Below, in pieces: positions 11,433 through 22,743 of a DNA stretch of 64,000 bases (its first letter is position 1; every line of letters starts with the position of its first letter). The DNA lies in NCBI GenBank assembly GCA_017607445.1, contig JAEVHH010000006.1, positions 3,224,001 to 3,288,000 of the forward strand, in the 5' to 3' direction. Made by a program: the position numbers and the translations under genes. Origin of the DNA: Histoplasma ohiense. Its lineage: Eukaryota > Ascomycota > Eurotiomycetes > Onygenales > Ajellomycetaceae. The notes under the pieces were generated by a model that worked only from the letters and a program-made list of their open reading frames with translations, was not told the origin of the DNA and searched no databases.

Positions 11433-11640
11433 TGTAATGCACTCGTTTATTATTTCCTTATTATCTTCGCTTATTCTTACCTCTTTCCATTATACTCTCG
11501 CTACCGCTATTTCTATATGTATATATATATTGATGTATGTATTTCGCACATCTTCTGGTCTTTTCGCGCTTATAGCAGCTTCTTCTGAGAAGATATGCGC
11601 GTATGGCATGACATAATCGGGTAGACCGGTCGGCAAGTCT
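11433..11640. other. Chimeric LTR/pol junction with retained CpG
   Basis: 11433-11556 is the first 124 bp of an X LTR in plus orientation. It is joined at a shared CTTCT to pol sequence that in X2 lies near 58470. About a dozen CpG dinucleotides survive in about 210 bp (TTCGCGCT, ATGCGCGTA, TCGGGTAGACCGGTCGG), whereas the same bases elsewhere are TG or CA (X2: TTTGTGCTT, ATGTGTGTA). The minus-strand ORF 11490-11714 runs from protease sequence into the LTR and is a fusion artefact. Confidence 0.8.
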
Positions 11641-12180
11641 GAATACACAGTCAAGAATACACATGAAGCATGCTTTGAGTCTTTTGAATGTTCTGTAGAT
11701 AATACTACAAGCATTTCTACTCTAGCTTCTGTGAGAACTTCAGCTAGAACATTTTATTCAGAAATAATTTGAAGCTGTTGTTTATCTTCAGAGCTTCTAA
11801 AGAAGAATTATTCATCTGATCAATCTATAAGAGGATTTGTTTATCTTAATCAAAGAAATTTTAATACAAGACTGTAGTTCTTCATCTTCATCATATAAAA
11901 GAAATGAGATGTCTTCTGTGTATTACCCTTGTGATCAGTAACAGTAGTTGCAATGTTATACTCTTCAAAGAAGTGCATTATGCATTCATCAATCAATTTA
12001 ATCATTTTGATTTTGCAGTGAGCAGCTTCTAGATTGTGATTCTTTGTTCAAAATTCATCAATACAGTTCACTTCTGATTCAGAGTCTACTAGTGCAAGTA
12101 TTTTTTGCAGACTCTTAGATGTAGTGAGTTTCACTGTGACAGTGAAGCTTAAGATATTTTTGTATCAACTTTCCATATTT
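11557..12180 (-). pseudogene. pol: X5 protease / early pol fragment
   Basis: Colinear with X1 9890-10397 plus 13859-14000 and with X2 58480-58950. It shows the uninterrupted join across the X5 insertion point (LVVLSTEHSKDSKHAS). The active-site block again reads D-S-E-S. It stops at the chimeric junction at 11556. Confidence 0.7.
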
Positions 12181-12199
12181 ATGACTGTCATTGTAAGTT

Positions 12200-13543
12200 G
12201 AATGATATGTCTTAAGTGTTTTTTGAGTTCTTTGAGTTCTTTATGTCTTTCATATCAGATTTTGAGTCAGACTTGGTGTTTTTGAATTCATCTTTGAGTT
12301 GTTTGAAACATGAATTGATGATATGTTCTGATCACTTGCAATAATGGCAATATTTTGATCAGATGAAGTCATTGAACTTTGTAGTGTTATTTCATCTGTG
12401 TTTGTTTTGTGATCTATTATCAGTATTATTTCTGTTGTTAAAGCTTTGAGTGGGGTTTTTGAAATTTGACTTCTCTTTAAGCTTTTTCCATCTCTCTGAC
12501 AGATTCAATTCTGTCATTGCAAGTTTATGTAGAGTGGCATCATAGCTTAACTCTTTCAATTTGATTGCATATTTGTTGAATTCTCAGTGAATGAAAGATA
12601 GAACTTTCATATAGAGATGTGATTTCTGATGATATTCACTATAAGAATACTGCAGATGATTTTCAATTGATTGTAAATGTGAAGTAAATTGTTGAACTGT
12701 ATGATCTTCTTGTTGCTCTGTTTTTCAGTACTATCTATCAGCATCTCAGAAACTTCTATCTGAATCAGTGACTTGACATTACATTCAACTAACAAATTCT
12801 TCCCATGGTGGCAAAGTCTGCATATCATGTGTATATTGATACCAATGTTGTTGCATCTTGACATTGAAATGAGTAACAGCTTTGATGATCTTTCAATGAT
12901 TGTATTCATTGTAGTAATCAAGATCACTGACATGAAAAGTGATAGCAGCTGTAACAAAGTTTTCAAATTCTTTCATATTTTGATTTCAGAACTTTTTCAT
13001 ATCTCTCTGAAAAGAATGATCACTCATACTGAGATCTCAAAGTTCTAATTGCCAAAGTGATACTCAACTACATCTTCCACTGACAGTAGTTACAGTGCTT
13101 TTCACTAAAATGTTGAGTGCTTGTAGTGTGGCTTCTGATGATCTGAGAATATTTGTGATGTTATTATGATTATCATTCACACTAGTTGCATCTCTACTGT
13201 GGTTTGAATGTGCTTCTAGTATATTTTGAGTGACTGAAATTGTTTCATTCAATTCTTGTAGTAAAGTGTTGCATCAGTATTGAAGTTCTCACAATTCTTT
13301 CTCAGTCTGTAATTTTTTGATTCTTCTGATCACAGCTATCTTCTCAGTCTCAATTGTACTGAGATCTTCAGAGAAGATATCCCCTTCTGAACTATACTCA
13401 GAGTCTGATTTCATAGAGAAAGATGATGTTTGTTGCACACTTTCAGTGGCAGAAGTGTGTGTTTTGCAGTTTTCTTCCATGATGTTTGCTGCTTTGAGTT
13501 CAGCAGTAGCACAAGTACAGTGGATGCTGTGGATAGAGGTCAT
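12200..13543 (-). pseudogene. gag: X5 gag pseudogene
   Basis: Start ATG at 13543 (MTSIHSIHCTCATAELKAA). It has the same capsid region and CCHC knuckle (about 12300-12350, minus) as X1. Of the X gag copies it keeps one of the longest N-terminal open stretches (13289-13543). Still interrupted by TGA codons. Confidence 0.78.
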
Positions 13544-13590
13544 GACTATTACTCAACAGATCATCTCTCAAAGATTGAGTGATTAGAAAC

Positions 13591-13853
13591 TGTGAGATAT
13601 AGTGACAGTGTGAAGAGTAACAGTAGAAGATAGTTTATAGCATAGCAGAGATAATAGTAATATATTGTAAAGTGTAGTATAGTAGCATAATGTAGTGTAG
13701 CTAATTGCTAAGGAAGAAAAGAAAGAGAAAGAAGATGTGTGAAATACATACATCAATATATATATACATATAGAAATAGTGGTAGCGAGAGTATAATGGA
13801 AAGAGGTAAGAATAAGCGAAGATAATAAGGAAATAATAAACGAGTGCATTACA
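13591..13853 (-). repeat. X5 5' LTR
   Basis: 263 bp, same length as the X5 3' LTR. The PBS GAGTGATTAGAAAC (complement) lies at 13577-13590. It keeps a few CpG sites (GCGAAG, CGAGTGC). Confidence 0.9.
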
Positions 13854-13858
13854 TCTAC

Positions 13859-16800
13859 AGAATATTCAAAAGATTTAAAACATGTTTCACATATATTCTC
13901 AGCTGCATATTCAGACTTGCTGATCAGTCTACTCAATTATGTCATGTCATACACACATATCTTCTCAGAAGAAGCTGCTATAAGTATGAAAAGATCAGAG
14001 AAGATGAAACACTGTATAGATCTCAAGTCTGATGCACAATCTTCATTTATATCAATATACAATCTCTCTGAAACTGAGTTAGCCACTCTAAGAGAATATT
14101 TAAAAAATGCATTAGATAAAGAATGAATACAATCATTCAGTAGCTTGACTGATACACTGATTCTCTTTATTCTCAAAAAAGATGATAAACTCTGTCTTTG
14201 TGTAGACTATTGAGAATTAAATCAAATCATTATCAAGAATTGATACTCTCTATCTCTAATAAGTGAATTACTTGATAGACTTTCAAAAGCCAAGATATTG
14301 ACTAAGCTGAATCTTCAAGATGTCTATCACTGCATACTTATAGTGGCAAAAGACTGTTGAAAGACAGCCTTTAGAATGAAATATGAACATTTTGAATATG
14401 TAGTTATGTCATTTGAACTAGCTAATGCTCCAGCAATATTTCAAATATACATTAACAATGTCTTGTCTGATTTGTTGGATATATGTTGTGTTGTCTATTT
14501 GAACGACATTCTCATATTCTTCAATTCAAAGCAGGAATATAAAGTGCATGTTACTAAGATGCTAGAATATCTTGAATGTGTGAATCTATTTGCAAAACTC
14601 TCTAAATATGAATTTGAAGTGGATAAGATCTCATTTCTGAGCTTTGTTATAGATATAAATGATATTGAGATGGAGTCAGACAGAGTCTTCATTATTGTGG
14701 AATAGTCTACATCTAAATCAATTAAAGAGGTTCAATTCTTCTTGAGCTTTGCTAATTTCTATCAGCAATTTATTAAGTCTTTCTCCTCTATTGCAGCCCC
14801 ATTATTCAAACTTATGAAAGGAAGCAAGAAGAGAGAAAGAAAAGCCACTTTTATATAAACAGAAGATGCTCAAAGCACTTTCAATGAGCTCAAATCATGT
14901 TTTATATATGCTTCTCTATTAGCTCATTTTGACTCAGCTTGATGTATTCAGATCAAATCTGATGCATTCACTTTTGCAGTCACTGCTATTCTGTCACAAT
15001 TGCAGAATGATGAGCACTGACATTCAGTTGCCTTCTGATCAAGAAAGTTGATTGATGTGGAAACATATTATGATACTCATGATAAAGAACTCTTGACTAT
15101 TGTAGCAGCATTTAAAAATTAAAGACACTATCTGAAGAGAAGTCAGTATTCAATTCAAGTCTGATCTGATTATGTCAATCTACAGTACTTTATAACAACT
15201 AAAAAACTGAACAGATATCAGATCAGATGAATGAAAGCTTTATCTACTTATGATTTTATATTACTGCACTACTTTGAATCAAAGAATTCAGCTGATGAGC
15301 TCAGTCATTGTGCAGACTACAGTGAGATCTATAATAATCAAACTATATTATCTACTCTGCAACAGAAGCTGAAATATGAAGTTAAACTAGACTGAAAAGT
15401 TGATACTTCTTTTCAAAATGATATTTCTTCTGATGTAGTCTATACATAAGTCTCTAATGAGTAAAATGCTCTTTTTAATGAGTGAAAAGTGCTTTATATA
15501 TTGACATTATTTATCTCTCATATAAACTCTTTCTCTCTGTTGTATGTTGAGCAATATATGCTCTGGATTGCAGTCAATAAGACTATTCTTGAAGACTCAG
15601 TATACACAGAAATATCTGAATCCTTTATCTCATTTCTAAGTAAAGCACAGAAGATTGATTCTTTTGCTGCTGAGTAAAAAGAGAAGATAAAAGAGAAGAA
15701 TATAACTGTCACTGAAAATATACTATAAACAATTTCTGAGAATGATATATTACATGCTGATGATTGCATATATGTCTCTCAACAAAAGACACTCATTGAT
15801 GAAATTATCAGTGCAAATCATGATGATCCACAGAGGAGTCACTTTGATATAAAAAAGTTTATAGACAATATTCAGAACAAATACTATTGACATGGACTAG
15901 TCAGAGATATCAAAGATTATATATTCATTTGTGATACTTGTCAAAGAGTAAAGCCAAAACAGCACAGACAATATGAAGAATTGAATACAATTCTCTTATC
16001 ATCAAATTCTTCTAATTCATTACTATGAATTTTATTACAGACTTGCCAGTCTCTACATTCCTTCATCAAATCTACAATGTAATTTTAGTGATTGTGAATA
16101 TATATATCAAGTTTACAATCTATATTCCTTGCATCAAAAAGATTACAGCTGATGAACTAGTGGAAATCATTTATACCAAGTTTTATACAATTTATGAAGT
16201 ACTCAAAAACCATATATTTGATTGAGATTTGCTATTTACAAGCCATTATTGATCCATCTTTTGTTATATGCTAGGTGCATGCTGGAAACTTTCAACAGCC
16301 TTTCACTCTCAAACAGATGATCAAACAGAATGACAAAATCAAACTTTGAAACATTATTCTTGATGTTTTATCAACTATTATCAAGATGACTGAGTACACT
16401 GACTACTGCTGACACAGTTCATTTACAATATCTCTCAACATGTCTCTACTGAAATAGCACCCACAGAAGCTTTAATGAGATATCAATCTGATTTGAAAAT
16501 TAATATCAGCAAATCACCACAACCAGTCACTATACATGCTGCTAGCTGTGTGAAACATATTGAGAAAACACATTATAAGCTTATTGAGAATCTACAAAAG
16601 ATGCAACAAGCACAGAAAATCTATTATGATATAAAATATAAACCTCAACAATTTAAAATAGATGACTATATCATACTCAATGCAAAAAATCTCCAATTGC
16701 TACACTCAGTTCACAAACCTGATCATAAATATGTTGAATTCTTCAAGATTCTGAATATCATCAGAAAATAAGTATACAAACTAGAACTGCTATCTTCATA

Positions 16801-17260
16801 TAGAAGCATTCATTCTATATTCCATGTATTTTTATTGAAGTCATACAACCACAGAAATGAAGCTCTATCAGAATCAGAACTGAAACTTGTTGATGGTGAA
16901 GAAGAATATCAAGTTGAAGAAATTCTTGAAAAACAATAACAAAAAAACAAACCTTCAGAATATCTTATGAAATGAACAGATTGAGATTCTAATGATGATA
17001 TATGAGAACTGAAAGAAAATATATTGAACACTCAGATATTTGAAATCTTCCTTAAACAAGAAAATGAATGACAAATACAAAATCAACATACTTTCAAATG
17101 TCAAAAGCACAAACATCAAGTTAAAAGATGTCAGAAGTGTAAATCTTAAATTGAAAAATACTAGAAACACAAATCTCACTCAAACTTCAATCAAATATAT
17201 TCTTTTTAGAATGATTTTATCAGAGAAAAGAGAAAAAGAAAAAAATTCAATTTGGGTATA
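13859..17260 (+). pseudogene. pol: X1 pol: RT, RNase H, integrase, chromodomain
   Basis: Resumes pol after X5. RT: LCLCVDY near 14195, LNLQDVYH near 14310, and the catalytic box VVYLNDILIFF near 14490, where X2 has YLDD, so one catalytic Asp is Asn here. RNase H: about 14940-15180. Integrase: HHCC finger around 15800-15950 (ICDTCQRVKPKQ) and a decayed DDE core 16000-16450. C-terminal VYKLELLSSYRSIHS near 16770. Chromodomain about 16915-17060 (SEYLMK, ELKENILNTQIF) with Trp codons as TGA. A basic tail runs to about 17260. Many stops; inactive. Confidence 0.85.
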
Positions 17261-17739
17261 ATAAATACAAAAAATAAAATATATAAACAAGAAAAAAACA
17301 AAGAAAACAGATTCTAAGAAAAGTCTAAAAGTTCTCAGTTCATTCATTTTCATCTCATTCTTTATCTCTCATTTTCTCTTCTTTTTTTCATTATTTTTAG
17401 GCTGGCCGGTGGGATCATGAATTTCATGTTTGGTTTGGTTTGGTTTGATCCCAGTCCATTTCTTGGCGTGATTTCCAGTGGGACCAGGATCAGAATGGGA
17501 GTGTAAAGGGATCAAAATTTTCAGAAATGAAGTGTAAAAGGATCAGATTTAGGTCTAACATGACTATTATGAAATCAACAAAATTTATTATTCCATGCAA
17601 AGTGACTGACTATGAAAAATAAGAATGTGACCTGGAACTGATCATGATTTTAGCTCAAGTTTGGTCCCATTCTGATGATTATGTAATATATGACAATTGG
17701 TAACAATTATTGGTAACACTCACAAGCTCATTAATACTA

Positions 17740-20137
17740 TATACAATCACATCCAATTTTTTCCTTCACTATATCATTGGAAGAGAATTCTGTCACAATA
17801 GAATTCTTATCAACAATTTCTTTTTCTTTTCCATGCTTAACCATCATCAATTTCTTTACAGTTTCTCCTTGCAATTGATCACAACAATAGTGACAAATAT
17901 CTTGACTTGAGTTAAACTTTCTCTCCATACCAACTTCTGTCAATGGAATTGTCAGAATATCACATGCTATCATTGCCACTGTTGAATACTGACTGCTGAT
18001 CATCCTCCACAGATCTAAAATAGATTTTCCTTTGATATTAACAGAATCATTATATAAATAGCAGTCAAATTCAGTGTTGCAAGAATTTTGTTTGCTCAGA
18101 TTTTCAGCAGCAATCAACAAGTGCAAATTCTTAATCAATAAATATTAGTAACAGATTAATATCAATATCTCAGTGAGTATTATAAAAAACAAAGTTACTA
18201 ATCAAAGAATCATACTCTATTGACTCTTCAATTTGTGTATTATTCTGTTCATATTGTTGATAGTTGTCATTGTAGTATGTCTGAGCTATATCAACATAGA
18301 TTTGTCATTCTTCCACCGTCCAATCCCTGGGAGTATATGCATTGATTCAACAAGAGGGATCAAGTACAGCAGCAACAGTATAGTAATCAGCAAATGATTG
18401 ATTGATTCTCATATAATACTCTGCAAGTTTGTCTCAAGCTCTTTCAATTGCTGCAGAAATAACTCTATCTCAGAATTGCTCTTCTCATATATGAGTCATC
18501 TGAGTTTTCAAATGAGTAAATAAACTGTTGTATACTCATCAAGAAGCTTGCATCATTGATGTTACTGTAATAGACACAGTCTTTGTTGTTTTGTAAAAGA
18601 TAAACAACAGTTCAACAACATATTTTAACTGTGCTCACTCTGTATCAGAAAGTTTCAGAGCACAAATCTTCTCTCACTCAGAATTCTGAATTCAATGATT
18701 CACAGCATCTTTTAGTCAAAGTGCTTGAACTGCCATCTTATAGATAGAACTCCACCATGTTCAAACATTTTGTATCATATTAAGAGAAGAAACTGAGCTG
18801 TGTGTGGCTTGAATATTATGGAATTGTTGTTGTTGTTTGGGAGAAGTACTGATTGCATTGGCAATATGATGAATCTAAAAAAGATAATGAGATAGTTAGT
18901 AAATTGATCAATTTTCACTGAAGCATTATCAAATATCATTACCTTGTGAAGAGTTGATGAGAATGTGATGTGAGTAACAATTTCAACATCATTCTCATCA
19001 AAACAACTGATCAGTTCTATGTTTTCAGATTCAATATTCAGGCCTTTAATCAATGCTTGAACAACAAGCTGAATAATGTGTGCAATACAGAGAATATGTC
19101 TATGTTTATCATTTCATCTATACAATACCAGTTTTTGTTTCAGACTCTGTATCATGATCAAGTTGTTTGCTGCATTGTCTGTTGTGATTGTGAGAAGATC
19201 TGATGAAATATCTCAGTAATCATTTTTAATGATTGTCATAAGAACATCAGTCATATATTCATCTGTATGACTGCTCTTCAATTGTTCAAAGTCAATCAAT
19301 TTCTCTTTATAATTTCAATTCTCATCAATGAAATAACAAACTGCACTCAAAAAGAATAGATTGTTGATGCTTGTTTATGCATTCACTGTCAGTGATATCT
19401 TCTGTTGTTTCTTCAACAGAAGTCCAAGTTGTCACATATCATTGTTGTAATGTATATTGAGAAAAGAGTGGAGACTGAATCAATGAGGAATTTGAATATA
19501 TGAATTAAGCATTTGAAGTAAAGTTTGAAATTCCGAGTTTTCAACAGCACACAGTGGAAGATTCAAGAATATACATAGATATAGAAGTTGTTCTCAAAAG
19601 TTGTCTGATGAAAGAGTTGGAATTGAAAGATCAGTATCAGTTCATTGTTGTTTTCACATGTTTTCCTGCAAAATAGTACATAAGTGTTACCAAATATCAT
19701 TATCATTAATGAGAGTAGATGATATAAGTATCAGTCTATGAAGAATATTCTGATGTTTTTCTCTAAGCTGTAGACAATCAGCAGATTTCAAATGTCATGT
19801 AATTTCTTCTGATTCATATCCACTTCAGAATGGATGTTTTTGTATGAAGTTGCAATGATTACAGCAGAGAAATAGCTTTTCAGTGATCTTCACAGCAACT
19901 TGTTGAAAGTTTTTTCATAGATCTCCTCATTGTCTATACTGACTTTTTCATAGATTGCATTGTTTTTCATCATCAAGAAAAAAGAAAGTGTGCATTCATC
20001 AGACTTGAAAGAGCTCATCTTGTGAGAACTTGTAAACAATATAAATTGTTTGATCCACTCTTATTTCTATAAGATCTTGAATCTTCATTAAAGAAGATGA
20101 TGAATTCCCTGATTCAGCAATTACTGAAGTTGCCATG
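17740..20137 (-). pseudogene. hAT-II transposase
   Basis: Minus-strand ATG at 20137 (MATSVIAESGNSSSS). BED zinc finger about 19775-19875 (C-x2-C ... HLKSADC). hAT blocks follow: ITTDNAANN near 19180, CIAHIIQL near 19070, LDPSC-x-INAYTPRDW near 18340. The hAT dimerisation domain is at 17790-18060 (DLWRMISSQYS, DILTIPLTEVGMERKFNSS). About 650-700 codons would be expected, as here. Frames shift near 20000 (possible intron), and TGA/TAA codons break it. It would cut and paste elements with TAGRCTGRCTG termini. Confidence 0.8.
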
Positions 20138-20640
20138 ATGAATATAAATAATGAGAAATTATGTGTGGAATGAATTCTGAGGATAATAAAGTTAAGAAAT
20201 TTGTTGAGTTTTTTTTTACTCCCTTTTCATTAACCCACTCTAATTGGTTAGAACACTAGTAGAATATATTTATAAACAACAACAAAATTATGATAAAATA
20301 GAAAAGAATGATAATTAAAATATTAAAGATATTATTAAGGTTTATATAAAAAGTTGATTCATTAGATATATTATCTATCTCTAATATATCACAATTCCGC
20401 AGTATGAATTTATCACCTTTCATTGTTTACCGATACTATATGTAAAGTCACACACACCTTACAGTATACATACACATATATATATATATATATATCATGA
20501 GTATAATATCACTACAATAATATATTCTCACAACAAAGAATTGCATAATGTAAAATATCAAATAAAAAATTTGTAATCTCTGACAGATAATAATACAATT
20601 AATTTAATAAAAATATTAAAAAACAAACATGTAAAAAAAA
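20138..20640. other. AT-rich spacer in hAT-II
   Basis: Between transposase and the coiled-coil gene. It contains a (TA)n run (20470-20495) and no supported ORF. It may hold the transposase promoter or the 3' end of the neighbouring gene. Nothing else seen. Confidence 0.5.
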
Positions 20641-20649
20641 AATTTTTTT

Positions 20650-21562
20650 CTTAGATTATTTTCTCTTTTTCTTCAACTTTCTTCTTCTCTTTCTTCTTCT
20701 TTTTCTTCTTCTTCTCTTTCTCTTTCTCTTCATTCTTCACAATTCAATTCTTCTCTTTCTTCTCCTCTCTCTTCTTCTTCTTCTCATCTGAGGAAACAAT
20801 CATCTCAAAACCCTTCTCAGCTATCTTCTCAGATGAGAAAGGATTCTTCTCTCTTTTCATCAGATTCACTTGAGCTTCAAAGTTCTGCATCTTCTGATCT
20901 GCTGCCTCAGATTCTATCTCTGTAGCAAGCAAATTAGCATGCTCAGAAAGCAATGCTGCCTTCTTAATATTCTGAATCATTGAGTGTATACAAGATCTAA
21001 ACAAAGCCTCAATGTTCTGATTCTCTTCAGAAGCCTGCTAATCAATTAGACAACAGAATCATTATCAAAAAGTATTATCAATGAATATATTCAAAATACA
21101 ATCTATCAGTTTGAACTTCTTTATCTCACAGACAAACACATCTTCAATCTTCTTCTAACAGCACTTTTTCACAGCCATTATCTTCTCAGTTCTCTTTCTC
21201 TTTATCTTGATCTCAAATCATTTCTGTGAGCACTTCTGATTTCAGTGCTGCTGTATGAGCAACTTCACTGCTTTCTTCTTCAACTTCTCACACATTGAGC
21301 CATCAGCATCATTTCTTTCATAATATTAGTCAAATTTCAGCAAAAGCATTATTCAAAATCATTATCAATCTACTTCATTACAGAGTTTTTTCAAGACAAT
21401 ATGACATGCCTTGCAGTCAGTCTCTCCACACTTGAAGGATTCTTTCTCTTCCCTCTCAAGGTGATGGTGATGCTTGCATGTCTTGGTGATACACAGAGCC
21501 ACCAAATGTTTCTTGAAGAGAGAGACAGATATGTTTTCAGCAGAAGAGAGAGAGAGAAACAC
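20650..21562 (-). pseudogene. hAT-II accessory gene: Cys/His-rich start, charged coiled-coil end
   Basis: Reading minus from 21562: a segment with C-x4-C, an HHHH run, then C-x4-C-x2-C-x7-C (21365-21480). A possible intron (GTAGAT...GACTAAT...GAAAG, about 21301-21359) follows. Next is an acidic exon (EEESSEVAHTAALKSEV) with Arg-type TGAs to about 21110, another possible intron to about 21037, and a 20744-21036 exon with FRSCIHSMIQNIKKAALL and a Lys/Glu tract continuing to about 20650. Exon limits are my inference. It resembles the X/W antisense genes in layout (Cys block, intron, charged helices), but cysteine spacing differs. Function unknown. Confidence 0.45.
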
Positions 21563-21662
21563 ATTCTAATTATAATGATGAAGATTTCTAGAGAAAATAA
21601 TATATTCTTTTTATAAGTTACTATCCACACAGAAATGTGATGGAAAGAACAGAGATATATCA

Positions 21663-22147
21663 AAGAATTCAAGAAGAAAGAAAATCTACTTCTATATATT
21701 ATGAGAAATTACATGTCTTATAGCAACACTGTTTGCATTTTTATGCTATTTGTTGATATCACATACTGCATGCACTCTGCAAGTTATATTATGGCTGAAT
21801 GCAGATGAGATGTTTCTTTGTTACTATAGAGATTATTTGTATATACAATCTCTCAGTTTAACATTCACACATGTTTTTCTTTTTCTTTGTTCTTTCTCTC
21901 TTCTCTCTCTAACCCATCATAATTCTGCAGCAGTATGTTAACTATTAAAAGCAATATGAATATCTCAATGTTTTCTATGAATGAATACTGATTGATTAAT
22001 TGATTCTATCTAGCAAATTCATTATCACAAGTCTCTGTCTTTCTCTCTCTGAAATCTATACATCTATTCTCTGCATTCATTCTCTCTCACTTCTCAATTC
22101 CTCTCTCCTCACTCTTCAATTTCTTCCCCCCCTCTCAACAAAAAAAA
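21663..22147. promoter_or_regulatory. Divergent intergenic region of hAT-II
   Basis: Lies between the minus-strand accessory gene and the plus-strand H3-like gene. Pyrimidine-rich (TTCTCTCTC tracts 21880-21915 and 22030-22135), as is common before fungal starts. Short ORFs here have no recognisable content. A shared promoter is plausible but not shown. Confidence 0.4.
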
Positions 22148-22743
22148 TGATCTGTGAGAAGAGTATCCCTCATCAGAGAGCAATGCCAACAACTGCTGCT
22201 TTTCATAAGGCAGTATATGAGCAGTGAGTGATGAAGTGGGAAGTGGTCTGAGCTTATCATCACAAGCAGCATCTCAATGCTCATCATGCTGTGTGAAAAA
22301 TGCACAACCCCCACCCTTGTATGAAAAAAGTGGATAAGCAGAGTATGAAATTCAAAATAACACTTTTTGATAACACTAGATACTGATATAAAAGTAGAAA
22401 CTATTCATGAGATCTGTTATTATCAGAAGTCTGAGAATCTCATTTTCCTCAAGATCATGTTTGCATATCTTGTCTGAGAGATTGATGAGAGAAAGTATCA
22501 CTTCCAGTGTTCTGCCCTCAATGCTCTTCAAGTTGCCATGAAGACAACATTAGTCACACTTTTTGAGTGTATGATATCATGTGAAAACAGATGTAACAAT
22601 ATCTCACTAATCATTTTATAGATGATCTTAAGATTATGATTCATTGTGAGCAGATGATTCTCACTGTGAGAGATATTAGATTGATAATGAAGATCACTGA
22701 AGAATTGAGTAGTAATTTTTTTAATGATTATAGATTGAAAAAA
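22148..22743 (+). pseudogene. Histone H3-like gene carried by hAT-II
   Basis: From 22385 the frame reads blocks lining up with the H3 fold: ETIHEICYYQKSENL (H3 GTVALREIRRYQKSTEL), FAYLV-stop-EI (F-x-RLVREI), HFQCSALNALQ, TTLVTLFE (AYLVGLFE). A 53-nt intron fits at 22569-22621 (GTATGA...CACTAAT...TATAG). After it IHCEQMILTVRDIRLIMKI matches IHAKRVTIMPKDIQLARRI position by position; stop at 22741. Several mismatches are those expected of CG-to-TG/CA decay of Arg codons. The FA before LV recalls CenH3 rather than canonical FQ. The N-terminal tail (ATG 22148, with in-frame stops) is unclear. H3 family membership looks good; subtype open. Confidence 0.72.

Larger units (their letters stand above)
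10398..13853 (-). mobile_element. X5: internally deleted, rearranged X element nested in X1
   Basis: A 3456-bp element bounded by two 263-bp X LTRs in minus orientation, with exact target duplication TCTAC (10393-10397 and 13854-13858). Reading minus: 5' LTR, PBS, gag, protease and the first part of pol to about 11557. Then comes a 124-bp piece of LTR in the opposite orientation (11433-11556), then the 3' region and 3' LTR. RT, RNase H and integrase are absent. Flanking LTRs with an intact duplication suggest it transposed in this rearranged form, using enzymes supplied in trans. Confidence 0.88.

Noticed and set aside
11490..11714. 74-residue minus-strand ORF as a gene
   Set aside because: It is protease sequence running by chance into an inverted LTR piece at the X5 junction.
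12773..13048. Plus-strand ORF in X5
   Set aside because: Shadow of gag on the opposite strand; equivalents occur opposite X1 and X3 gag.
20660..20790. CTT-rich tract as an independent microsatellite
   Set aside because: It encodes the Lys/Glu-rich end of the hAT-II accessory gene on the minus strand; irregular, not a clean repeat.
21391..21672. 93-residue minus-strand ORF overlapping the Cys block of hAT-II
   Set aside because: Different frame from the Cys-rich segment, Ile/Leu/Ser-rich by composition, with no sign of conservation.
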